Assembly: GCA_017881245.1 (NCBI GenBank)
Contig: JADGRC010000144.1
Coordinates: 1 to 56,217, forward strand
DNA: 56,217 nucleotides
DNA from: Pseudomonadota bacterium
GTDB lineage: Bacteria > Myxococcota_A > Polyangia > Fen-1088
Direction: 5' to 3'
The notes below the pieces were generated by a model. That model worked only from the letters and a program-made list of their open reading frames with translations, was not told where the DNA came from and searched no databases. Shown piece by piece: positions 48,201 to 54,212 of this stretch; the stretch's first letter is position 1, and every line of letters begins with the position of its first letter. The translations under genes were made by a program, and so were the position numbers.

Positions 48201-49707
48201 GCAGCGCGCTCACCTGATCGCCCGCGTCTCGATCCAGCAGAACGACCAGACGCTTCATGCGCGCCTGACGATCCTCGAACGCCTTGGTGTGACGTAGCTG
48301 AACCAACAACACTTGTGCCAGGGCCCCGACGACGTTCAACCGTTCGTAGATCGGAATCAACGCCTCGGCGGCGACCAGATTCTGCGCGTCGAGCGACAAA
48401 GCCTTTTCGAAGGCCTTCTGAGCCTTGTCGGCCTTCGCCAACCGGTCCCGATAGATCTCGCCAATCTTGTTCCAGAGGCCCAACCGCGCGCCATCTTCCT
48501 CCGTCTCCGCTTGCCGCTCGAGGACGCGCACCAATTCATCCCACTTGCCTTGAGCGGCGTAAAACTGCTCCATCGCGTTCCAGTCGCGCTGTTGCAGATA
48601 GAGTTTCTTCAAAGCGTCCTGTGCCCGACGATTGTCCGGCTCGGCCGCTAGCAGCGCCTGCCAAGCGGCGGTGGCTTTGTCGGGAGCGTTGACCTTCTCC
48701 GTGTAGAGGATTCCCAACTTGACCAGCAGAGCCGACTGCCTGGTCGCATCGCCTTCGTGAAGCGCGACTTGACGCCGAAGCACGTCACCGAGTTCGCTCC
48801 AGAGCTTCTCCCGTTCGTACAGCTTCTCAAGTTCGACGAGCGCGTCGGAACTCGCCGGATTGTCCTCTAGTACCTGCTTCCATAGTTCGATGGAAACAGC
48901 GGGCTTCTTCAATTTGTCGGAGGCCAGTTTCGCGACGTCCACGCGACGGCTCAGGCGTTCGGAGGCTTCCGTAATCTTCGCGATCTCTCGTTGATGGACG
49001 GCGATCAGCTTCTCCCAATCGCGCCTCTTCTCATACATCTGCTTAAGGAACGCCAAGGCTTGCGAGTGCTCCGGATCCAATTCCAGAACGGTCTCAAAGG
49101 CCTTGATGGCCTCGGCTTGATTTGAGAATTTCTCAAGAAAGAGGTTCGCCACACGCAGGTGCAGCGCGACCTTCTCCGCCGGTGCCTCCACCACGTTCGC
49201 CTTCTTGCGCAGCAGTGAGATGAGATCCGGCCAGCGCTTCATTTGTTCGTACTGTGCCGCCAGGGCATCGGTCGCATCCAGATTGCTCGGCTGGATATTC
49301 AAAATCTGGTTGAAGGCGTTGACCACCATCACGTCCAGCTTGAGCCGATCGCGATAGATCTCGACCATCTCCATGAGGACAGGAACCTTATCCTCGGGCT
49401 TCGCCCAGCCGGCCTTATCGACGGCGTCCTTCATCACCTCGATGAAGGCATTCCAGCGCTCGGCTTTTTTGTAAACGCGAGCCAACTCACGACGAGGCGC
49501 CCAAGCCGTGGGGGCGGCCGCAACCATCTTCTTCCAGGCGTCGATGCCCTTCTCGACGGACTGCTTTTCGGCATCCAAGGCCGCGGCGGCCTGTCCCGCC
49601 AGCTCCGGTGGAAAGTCGTGGACTCCGTTCGAAGCGCCCCCCGTCGATTCGCCGTCCTTGTCTTTCTTTCGCTTCGATTCGTTGCCTTGCTTCGACTGCT
49701 GCTCCAC
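39253..49707 (-). CDS. Giant TPR protein (3,484 residues), GltI/AgnA-like by context
   Basis: A cytoplasmic scaffold with no signal peptide or transmembrane helix. A charged N-terminus (about 1-30, Lys/Glu/Gly-rich) is followed by roughly 3,100 residues of degenerate TPR units. The recurring phrase is a helix such as AIEAYRxVLxLDPxxxxALxALExLYxR, then RWxDLxxVLxR, then RxxLLxRLAxIYExxL. The last ~330 residues (from about QQFFDQYRPKGFVRARNRLTEELWQ) are not TPR and form a separate domain of unknown fold. The start is a GTG with GGAGGAG upstream. It lies downstream of GltG-like and TPR-lipoprotein genes; Myxococcus has a TPR protein of similar size in its glt cluster, but homology was not tested. 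Confidence 0.85.
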   Translation of the reverse strand: MEQQSKQGNESKRKKDKDGESTGGASNGVHDFPPELAGQAAAALDAEKQSVEKGIDAWKKMVAAAPTAWAPRRELARVYKKAERWNAFIEVMKDAVDKAGWAKPEDKVPVLMEMVEIYRDRLKLDVMVVNAFNQILNIQPSNLDATDALAAQYEQMKRWPDLISLLRKKANVVEAPAEKVALHLRVANLFLEKFSNQAEAIKAFETVLELDPEHSQALAFLKQMYEKRRDWEKLIAVHQREIAKITEASERLSRRVDVAKLASDKLKKPAVSIELWKQVLEDNPASSDALVELEKLYEREKLWSELGDVLRRQVALHEGDATRQSALLVKLGILYTEKVNAPDKATAAWQALLAAEPDNRRAQDALKKLYLQQRDWNAMEQFYAAQGKWDELVRVLERQAETEEDGARLGLWNKIGEIYRDRLAKADKAQKAFEKALSLDAQNLVAAEALIPIYERLNVVGALAQVLLVQLRHTKAFEDRQARMKRLVVLLDRDAGDQVSALQIALAAFAENPASDWARVDAARFAAKSGGWEKLAEVFESALPKIEDDAIRLATLGVLAAAYERELANPEAAIERNQAILEIAPKDEEAVGALERLYIATGRFAQLLAIYDRKLELAKSEHDRLDIRFKLAGLYEDEIKQPDKAIEIHHAILKQDPGQLPALRALDRIYTGLGRWKELATTIDREVDFSREPGTVAELRYRRGQVQEQHLDDPAGAVTSYRDALVLAPAHEGARQALQVYLKDPERQMAAVEVLEPIYEQTSDLPRLVEVQRIKLSRQKDAAGRIALLLRIGSLQGSLGDAQGAWEAYSSAFAEDPASQVAREALEELANTLDRWPNLVKLYESALKKKLTPALERELLLVIAVAYDEKLEKSEKAVEYFRRAQEILPQDASALVALERLYTRTERWSDLIETLRRKADLVVDQAERVAIRTRIATVWEEMLANAEEAITAWREVTSESPDNLQALRALDRLFLAQGEYRELADNLQKQLELSTEPAQRVEILMRLGLLREQRLGEAGAAVDTYRRVLDIEPEHAETIAALNRILPQSDYELQVARLLEPVYRVRGDYPNLVAVQEVIARHAATPEQRIAMLAQIAEAYEVGLDDPESAYDALGRALREDPLQEDVQGGIERLARALGKLEDLVQRYAALVPGVADGDLRNALNHKIARLWEIDLRRDKEAAEAYGAALESSPRDLVAANALEQIYLRSGDYGQLVGLLLRKAEIVAGIADKKQLYYKAAQIYEEVLENLEQAIAVYRLVLGVDDADPVALDNLERLYIRLSQWTDLRDIYAKKADLAANPAEKKQMLFVLGQVHDRELQNPERAIETYTSILDLDPEDYDAAQALDRLYQRTERWYDLLAILERQTEMAPAPEEVVSLRFRIGELWREHLNDLARAVEAYRAVLGMDSTHEPTLRSLEALMAGTQEPVLAAQVLEPVYESAGEWDRVVAVYEVMAAHAEETERRIDLLTRIAEIEERRLSHQSAAFEAYGRALHVDPSNVDVVAHLERLAAETNGWQKLGRLYVGELEKTEDQRRRVDLLLRLARIHEEETDQADDAIADYQRVIEVEPDNHAALEALDRLYSRSQRWEDLADVVRREIRTGRSDEEIVDLTFRLAQIHELALMDMPKAVEAYRDVLAADPNHLETRASLERMFMGGTLQGEIADVLEPLYRQNQEWEKLAQIYEVQLGRLTALEERQALLRRLAEISEQKLVDQIAAFAWWAQAVKEDPSSQLALEELLRLVRSTHQWDEYVNTLFDAASAVAVPAVRRDVLLRLAGVFENDLGDLERSEKVLVQVLSENDRDPVALESLDRIYVAQGMHENLAAVLVQRIAITHEAHDLVASHLRLGRVNAEALGDVEGAIASYLAVLEHEPRSLEALEALERLYFRSERWLDLYRVYEKLVDVAKNDEDTSACYARMAKLAAEALDDRAKAVELWGRVLQLRGDDATALGGLADLHEVAGEWKELTEVLDRLVLALAEPEHQIPIYKRLGRIWAEKLNKERSALESWQKVLDIDSQDVDALRAIVENYRSAGAWEELSESLRRLIGVAQLGESGVGQAELQDLYSQLGELEGETLMRTPEAIEAWREVLELDPRDFRALAALEKLFMQEARWEDAVGILERRVQALANPAEQVDVLMQAASLWADKIGDGGSAVEVYERVLQLDASNQSASQELEQLYRQRKSWVKLIDLLLARTEFVDEAVARINLLVQVAEIYEQQLDDKESAFVTLQAAFREDYSNDHVAKQLERLATSTGRWNELISDYTQVVQGISDAKQSADLWVKIARWYDSALGHVDYAIASARQALQLESGHIGALMALEDFYRKQKKWMDLVAVLAKHADLEQEIPRRVDLLLALADTYETQIGDAAQATFAYQRALDADERCLDAINALERLYRRTQAWDRLVDVLAKKAMVVEDSDLAVRLRLQVGELWEDRLGDNDRAVEAYKEVLSVDPQNLAALKALDSLYQKTGNMEAYLENLEHQLEVSSPEGDRVEIYQRMATVWEEQFSKSDRAADVLEKILLVDDRNQKAYRDLERIYAQEKKWENLVETYRKHILVINDQNERIDLYTKKGQVLENELRDLERAIEAYTDALNFEPDHAPALSGLARLYEETEQWERAVEVMRRLVGMSSDLKQRVDLNYRLGKIHDEQLRAPESAEEFLVEALAQDPTHVPSMLSLLALYKRRGDWLKAAQLMVRAEANTQNPLEKTRLLNEAGKIYQEKLDDEDMATQLFARVIQLDPEHIETAEPLSELYFKRKEWAPLVPLMETLARKAGKKTNREMTQLYHRLAKAADQTGDSEKALKYYKQSYELDATYLPTLLDRAALLYKLEHWDDAFRIYQTILVHHRDSQKDDDIVDLFYRLGRIKLKVGERTKAVNMFEKALEIQGGHRLTIAALIDLHSEANDWEAVIKQKRGLLSASHDIEEKFAVNEQIAEIYKGKLSNPQKAIAAHLEALELRPADRQLLHNLLDLFSETKQWKKAIEILTKLGELEQGKLKARFLVAAGNIANYELHSTDDAVEFYNQALDADPDDLKAFERIDKIMTAKKDWRNQERSYRKMIKRLGADPAPEKRSTQIALWHALGEIYRSRLKDYKSAMAAFEVAVSLDKDALPRHQILAELYQMSGPDTYDKAVQEYRFLVRSTQDFGEMALYLKTLRRLFTEMQLHDRSWCVTAALAFLRKADPEEQQFFDQYRPKGFVRARNRLTEELWQKNIYHPDEDRFISHIFATVSSAVAGAYAKEHKDWGLKRKDRRDVSNDQLLFSKMFSYLVGVMGVPQPELFLRPESPGELDLANAREKAQLIPSFVVGSSLLQGRPEKELAYVTTKKLTYMRPDHFVRWPTVVPTLAQLRVVFMAALKLSQPALTVKPEMAQPVAQYLDLLRKTVPPQMMEQLSVVVQRFIASKGEADLTRWATAVDYTATRAGFLMCNDLDVAARLVQSEPVAVGVAEPKEKIRDLLQWSISDEYFTVREHLGLVIG

Positions 49708-49830
49708 TTTGGCGCTCCTCCACTTCGGGATTCAAGCCCGAGCGCCTCTCAGATTTCGATGCAGTTCAGGCCGAGGCGACGATGACGCCGCCCCATCGGC
49801 ACCGCAGCTAAGCCGGCGACACGGAACACG

Positions 49831-49846
49831 AAAACGGGTCCGTTTT
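49831..49846. promoter_or_regulatory. Inverted repeat with AT-rich core upstream of giant TPR gene
   Basis: AAAACGG-GT-CCGTTTT followed by ATAAC. On the minus strand this reads GTTATAAAACGG, a plausible -10-like element partly overlapped by the inverted repeat, 124-139 bases before the GTG start. It is a candidate promoter/operator; no -35 match was found. Confidence 0.35.
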
Positions 49847-50243
49847 ATAACACGGAAAGGTGCGCGCAGAGCGGGTAAGAGCGACGGAAACTCCTGTGCG
49901 CTACAGCCCGGCGCGCGAGTCGCTGCGAAGCGACTCGTGTCCCACGGAGCGGCTCGCTCCGTCCGTACTAGGCGGAAAGAACGGTCAAGCCGGGAGATCG
50001 ACGACTTTTGCCCAGATGTCTCGCACAGTAACCCGCAGCACCCGACATGGTGTCGGGGGATTGGACTTCGGACAGACACCGATCGAACGAGATCGACCCC
50101 GCTCCGCGCGGCTTTAGGCCCTGCTCGCTTGAGAAGACCCGGCGCCGCTTGGTTGCGCCCCGACGGCGCACCTGGCGAAGCGCCAGCCGCGCCATCAGGT
50201 CACTCTAGCCGGCCGGCCGGATCCCCCCCCGAAAAATGGCTGG

Positions 50244-50336
50244 CTCCGCCGAGGTTGCCCGGGCCGATCCTGAAAGAGGATGTTCCGCCCACGTTGCCCG
50301 GGCCGATCCTGAAATAGGGCGCTCCGTCGACGTTGC
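50244..50336. repeat. 39-bp tandem repeat, two full copies and a partial third
   Basis: Units at 50244-50282 and 50283-50321 share the core CCCGGGCCGATCCTGAAA and the flanks TCCGCC and AGG. A partial third unit (CTCCGTCGACGTTGC) continues to 50336. The unit is 13 codons long, but no convincing reading frame uses it. Confidence 0.6.
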
Positions 50337-50571
50337 TTGCGCTGCGCAATCGACGGCGGCGGAGCGCAAACGCGCGGCCAAGATGGCCAACCACGCACCC
50401 AGGGCCCAGCCGCTCGTAACTCGGTTGGCTCCGTTTACCCGAGGACCTGCCTCCCAACGCCTGCGGACCCGTGACCGCGCCTTACCTGGAGCACGACCTG
50501 TACCCTGCGAACGGGTGCGGTCCGCGATCTCGGATCCGGGACGTTTGGCCGGTTTGGAAGGGAAAAAGGAC

Positions 50572-51471
50572 CTACGGCCCCGACAACGCATACAGCTTGT
50601 CGTTGGCGGCCTTGATGTATCCGAATCCGCCTTCCTTGCCGCCGCCCGTGGCGACGAACTTCTTCAAATATTCCTGCGCCTTATCCTTGTGCTCGGAGGA
50701 GTGGTCGGCGTCATACCAATCCGAATACGTCATCCCCAGATTGTAAATCGCGTCGAACAATTCCGGGTCCAAGTCGACAGCGGCTTTCAATTCCTTTGCC
50801 GCCTGGTCGAACTGCTTCAGGTTTTTCAGGGCGACACCGTGGCCGTTATGGCATTCGGCATCGTCGTCCTTCGCCAGCACGCATTGAGAAAACACCTGAG
50901 CCGCCTCTTTGTCGAAGTCGTAGTCGAGATAGAGGTAACCAAGCGCGACGTAAGGCTTCGCGAAACGCGTGTTGGCCTCGATAGCCTTGCGAAGCGCGTT
51001 GTCGGCTTCTTTGGGCCGATCTAGGTTCTTGTAGACCAAACCCAGTCGCCACCAAGCCTTGAACAGCTTCGGATCCGCGTTGGTGGCGGCAAGGAAGGCC
51101 TTCTCCGCCTGGTCCACTTTTTTGGCCTCGAGGTAGGACTCGCCGAGGTCGTACTGGAAGTTGGCGTTGGTCGGCGACTTCTGCACTGCGGACTCGAAGG
51201 CCTCGGACGCCTGATCCCACTTTCTCTGCTTCTGCAGAACCTTGCCGAGGTTGTAGTAGGCGATGTCATACGATGGATCGGTCTGAATCGCCTGCTTGAG
51301 ATCCTTCTCAGCTGTGTCGTACAGGTTGTTCCGGAATGCCTCCGCCCCTCGATTCGCAAGCTCGATCGCTTTGATTCGTTCCTGGCTACAGACGAAACCC
51401 TCACACGCCGGCAGCAAGAACCCAATCAGGAGCACGATCGCCTTGGGTGAGACCATTTTGGGCATGGACAT
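50572..51471 (-). CDS. TPR-repeat lipoprotein in the Glt-like block
   Basis: A 299-residue lipoprotein. The start is the ATG at 51471, 4 bases after the GltG-like stop; the open frame upstream of it overlaps that gene. The signal MSMPKMVSPKAIVLLIGFLLPAC has its acylated cysteine at residue 23. About seven consecutive TPRs follow (for example YDTAEKDLKQAIQTDPSYDIAYYNLGKVL, WDQASEAFESAVQKSPTNANFQYDLGESY, FDQAAKELKAAVDLDPELFDAIYNLG). It resembles Tgl/GltE-type periplasmic TPR lipoproteins. The position corresponds to where Myxococcus has other glt genes, so orthology is open. Confidence 0.82.
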   Translation of the reverse strand: MSMPKMVSPKAIVLLIGFLLPACEGFVCSQERIKAIELANRGAEAFRNNLYDTAEKDLKQAIQTDPSYDIAYYNLGKVLQKQRKWDQASEAFESAVQKSPTNANFQYDLGESYLEAKKVDQAEKAFLAATNADPKLFKAWWRLGLVYKNLDRPKEADNALRKAIEANTRFAKPYVALGYLYLDYDFDKEAAQVFSQCVLAKDDDAECHNGHGVALKNLKQFDQAAKELKAAVDLDPELFDAIYNLGMTYSDWYDADHSSEHKDKAQEYLKKFVATGGGKEGGFGYIKAANDKLYALSGP

Positions 51472-51475
51472 GACC

Positions 51476-53638
51476 CTACTCTCCGCCGCCTGCGGGGGTA
51501 AGAACGAACGGGTAGGACACGATGACAATACCGCCGCCGAGGGGCTTCGGGAACTCCCAGCGACGAACCGCCTGGACAGTGCAGTTCTCGACACGGGCAT
51601 TACCCATCGTCGAATTCTGCAGAACCGACGCGATGACTTGGCCCGACGCCGCGATGGTGAACTGCACCATGATGCGACCACCAAGCTCGGGCTTCTTGGT
51701 CAACTCCTGCTCGTAACAGTACTTCACTTCGTTGATGTGGCGGCGAATGATGCGTCGGATGATTTCCTTGTCCAACGAACCGCGAACGTTGGCTTGCCCC
51801 GGAATGACGTCCGGCGCGTGAGCACGACGACCGCCGAGACCGCCCGCGCCACGACCGTAACCCGAACCATTGCCGCCGCCGCCGCCCTTTCCGATGGTGC
51901 CGAGGTTTCCAAGACCTATCGTGCCTTCACCGGTGCCGCCACCACCCGAGCCGGTACCAACCAGGCCCAAGCCGCCGACGCCATATGCTTCGCCGATCTC
52001 GTTGCCGATCAGGCCTCCCAGAACGTCGGAGGCGTCATTGCCAAGCGCCGAGTCGCGCCCGAAGATCGAGGCGATGTGCGAACCCTCGGTCTGCTTCAAC
52101 ACGCCAAGAATACCTGCGTTCTTGGCCATCTCTTCCGCGAGCTTCTTGGCGAGGTGCGGATCCGGGTTGTCCTTTGGACCCTTTAGGCCGTACAAGCCCT
52201 CCTTGTTCTTGGAGGTCTTCTTCCCCATCTTTCCTTCTTCGCCCTTGTGGCGCTTGCCCTTACCGCCTTGCTCTTCGTTCTTCTTCGACTTGAGCCATTC
52301 GGGGATTTCTTCTTCCTTTTCCTCGGGCGGCTTAATAAGGAACTTCACGAAGCGGTTGTCGGAGTTGAAGAGGTCGAGCGAAAGGGACTTCGGATCCGGC
52401 GGAACCGAGAAGATCATCAGAAGGAACAACAAGAGGGCCACCGCGGACCCGACCGTGTAGACCTGTTCGTTCCATTTCCACGTCAGGAAGGGAACCTCCA
52501 ACACACGCGGGCGGTTGGTCGAAGTCACCAGGAAGGTCGTCTCACCACAATCAAGTCGGGCGTAGCCCGCAGGAGGCAGCGAGAAACTCGATCCGCGCTG
52601 CTGGACAAATTGCGTGAGTGGATAGGACTGACCGTCGACGACGACCTCCCCGCCCATGCGTGGGGTGACATTGACGACATAATCCATTCCCGTGGCGGCG
52701 ACCAGCGGATGCGCGGGCGAGGGAACGTACTCGGGATCCACCGGCGCGTCCGCTACCGGCTCCGAACCGATGATGAAGTTCGGATTGGTCTTGCCCCTGC
52801 GCTTCAGGCCCATGTAGCCCAGAACGCAACTGGCCAGCAAGCCCCCAAAAACGACCACGTCCATACCCGGGTTGCGGTGCTTCCAAACGAAAGTTTTTGC
52901 CTCCTTGCCGCCCGCCTGCCAGGCCTCGTATGCGTCCTTCTCGGATCCGACGTCCATGGCCGTAGCGATGAAAGTCACGAGCGAAATAGCGGCCAATACG
53001 AGGCCGACGAGGACCATGCTGGTGCCGGCGCCGTGGCGGGTCTTGCCTTCCGGATTGGACAGCACGCGAGCGGTGGTGACGACACCGCGGAAAATCGTCT
53101 GAATCTCGACGGCGCGCGTACCATCGGCGGTCTCGACCTCGGCGGAAGCGGCGTTGGCTCCCCCAAAACCGGCGGGAGCCGCAGACGAAGCCCCATAACC
53201 TTGCTGAGGAGCCGGCTGTGCGTAAGCAACAGGCGGCGCGGCAGAGAAACTGGGAGCAGGAGCCTGACCCCGACCGGGGCGAGGCTGCCCGTAGCCCGAA
53301 GATGCGGGAACGGGTGTCGTCTCGGCGGCTTGAAGGAACGTGACGACAACTCGTGCGTCCCCGAACATGATCTCGTCGCCCGACTGCAGGCGACCCTTCG
53401 TGATCCTTTCGCCATTGACCGTCGTCCCACGTGTCGAGCCAAGGTCGATTAGGGAGACGCCATCGGGCCCCGCGATTTCGATAACGGCGTGCATGCGCGA
53501 CACCGTCTCGTCGTCGATTCGCAAATGCGAAGACGCCAGTTTGCCGACCTTGATGACGTCCTGGGTCAGCACCTCTTCTCGGACCAATTCATCCCCTCGA
53601 AAGATTTGGAACTTGAGGGAAACCTTTGCATCGGCCAT
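51476..53638 (-). CDS. gltG: FHA-TM-TonB-like protein, GltG (PglI)-like
   Basis: A 720-residue envelope-spanning protein. An N-terminal FHA phosphothreonine-binding domain (about 8-103; S47-R48 and H50, GSTRGTTVNG at 67-76) faces the cytoplasm. A Pro/Ala/Gln linker follows, then TM helices at about 205-227, 259-277 and 394-413. Next come a Lys/Glu-rich periplasmic spacer and a Gly-rich segment. The last ~110 residues form the AgmX/PglI C-terminal TonB-like domain (RRHINEVKYCYEQEL, then ENCTVQAVRRWEFPKP). This combination matches GltG of the Myxococcus gliding machine. AGGAG lies 5 bases before the ATG. Confidence 0.82.
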   Translation of the reverse strand: MADAKVSLKFQIFRGDELVREEVLTQDVIKVGKLASSHLRIDDETVSRMHAVIEIAGPDGVSLIDLGSTRGTTVNGERITKGRLQSGDEIMFGDARVVVTFLQAAETTPVPASSGYGQPRPGRGQAPAPSFSAAPPVAYAQPAPQQGYGASSAAPAGFGGANAASAEVETADGTRAVEIQTIFRGVVTTARVLSNPEGKTRHGAGTSMVLVGLVLAAISLVTFIATAMDVGSEKDAYEAWQAGGKEAKTFVWKHRNPGMDVVVFGGLLASCVLGYMGLKRRGKTNPNFIIGSEPVADAPVDPEYVPSPAHPLVAATGMDYVVNVTPRMGGEVVVDGQSYPLTQFVQQRGSSFSLPPAGYARLDCGETTFLVTSTNRPRVLEVPFLTWKWNEQVYTVGSAVALLLFLLMIFSVPPDPKSLSLDLFNSDNRFVKFLIKPPEEKEEEIPEWLKSKKNEEQGGKGKRHKGEEGKMGKKTSKNKEGLYGLKGPKDNPDPHLAKKLAEEMAKNAGILGVLKQTEGSHIASIFGRDSALGNDASDVLGGLIGNEIGEAYGVGGLGLVGTGSGGGGTGEGTIGLGNLGTIGKGGGGGNGSGYGRGAGGLGGRRAHAPDVIPGQANVRGSLDKEIIRRIIRRHINEVKYCYEQELTKKPELGGRIMVQFTIAASGQVIASVLQNSTMGNARVENCTVQAVRRWEFPKPLGGGIVIVSYPFVLTPAGGGE

Positions 53639-53791
53639 GGGGCGTCTCCTGGTTCGGTTGCTTGATGCGGTTACGAGCTTCTGGCGTTTGGGGGGGATCC
53701 TTCGACGCGGATCGACCCGCGCGACCCCCTGCGAGGCGTCTGGTGAAATGTCCCGCCCGTGTCTTCTCGGATGTCTTTTAGATGTCTTCGA

Positions 53792-54085
53792 CTAGATGTC
53801 TTCGAGGGACTTCAACATCTCGGGAATGAAGTCCTTCCGAATCTCAATGAGGCTCGAATGCTCGGTCTTCTTTAGACCGTTAATAAGCTCACCGTCCGGT
53901 CGCGCGAGATCACCTTCCACCATGTCGTCTTCGAAATCGTAGACGGTCTTGGCCTTATAGGTGGTGTTTTCATCCCCACCCGCGGCAGCACCCGCGGCGG
54001 CTTTGTTCTGTGCGAACGCGGGAGCGGAAAACCCCACGGCAAGGCCCAGGCAGCCAAGCAGGATGGATTTGGTGATGAGCTTCAT
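53792..54085 (-). CDS. Small exported protein, GltF/CglF-like
   Basis: 97 residues from the ATG at 54085 (AAGGAG upstream). A Sec signal MKLITKSILLGCLGLAVGFSAPAFA is cleaved before QNKAAAG. The mature part holds YDFEDDMVEGDLARPDGE and KKTEHSSLIEIRKDFIPEMLKSLEDI, a pattern I recall from small gliding-cluster proteins called CglF/GltF; this is memory, not a search. The frame is open upstream to 54397, but that part is arginine/proline junk. It lies between GltE-like and GltG-like genes, matching Myxococcus order. Confidence 0.75.
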   Translation of the reverse strand: MKLITKSILLGCLGLAVGFSAPAFAQNKAAAGAAAGGDENTTYKAKTVYDFEDDMVEGDLARPDGELINGLKKTEHSSLIEIRKDFIPEMLKSLEDI

Positions 54086-54173
54086 GTGTCTTCTCCTTGG
54101 CGCAGGCTTCCTCACCCAGACAGACAACCCGGGTGCCGGAAGGTTCCATTTTTTGTGCCGTTTGCGAAAAGGA

Positions 54174-54189
54174 GTGGGGGCAGCCCCAC
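54174..54189 (-). terminator. Stem-loop with short T-run after the GltE-like gene
   Basis: On the minus strand GTGGGG-CTGC-CCCCAC is followed by TCCTTTT, located between the GltE-like stop and the GltF-like start. It looks like a weak intrinsic terminator or attenuator inside the operon, which could set a higher level for the GltE-like gene than for downstream genes. Confidence 0.4.
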
Positions 54190-54212
54190 ATTCCGGGGCG
54201 GCCGAACTCCCG

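Larger units (their letters stand above)
49708..50571. other. 864-base non-coding region rich in stem-loops upstream of the giant TPR gene
   Basis: No open frame here has protein character. It contains at least six perfect short stem-loops between 49917 and 50349: GAGTCGCT-GCGA-AGCGACTC (49917-49936), ACGGAGCG-GCT-CGCTCCGT (49944-49962), CCCGACA-TGG-TGTCGGG (50041-50057), TGCGCC-CCGAC-GGCGCA (50154-50170), CTGGCG-AAG-CGCCAG (50172-50186) and TTGCGC-T-GCGCAA (50337-50349). It also has an operator-like repeat near the giant gene and a 39-base tandem repeat. It could encode a structured RNA or long leader, or be a recombination scar. Confidence 0.6.

Noticed and set aside
34681..49829. Shared 12-mer GACACGGAACAC at 34681 and 49818
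   Set aside because: Many 12-base matches are expected by chance in a 56-kb window, and the surroundings do not match.
50223..50230. Run of eight C in the non-coding gap
   Set aside because: It is non-coding and has no visible relation to a promoter; only the coding tracts at 14661, 16349 and 24349 were kept as possible slippage sites.
50205..51024. Open frames on both strands across the stem-loop region, including a 128-codon minus frame containing the repeated SGSARAT segment
   Set aside because: Composition is not protein-like; the repetition comes from the 39-bp DNA repeat, and the frames run into neighbouring genes.
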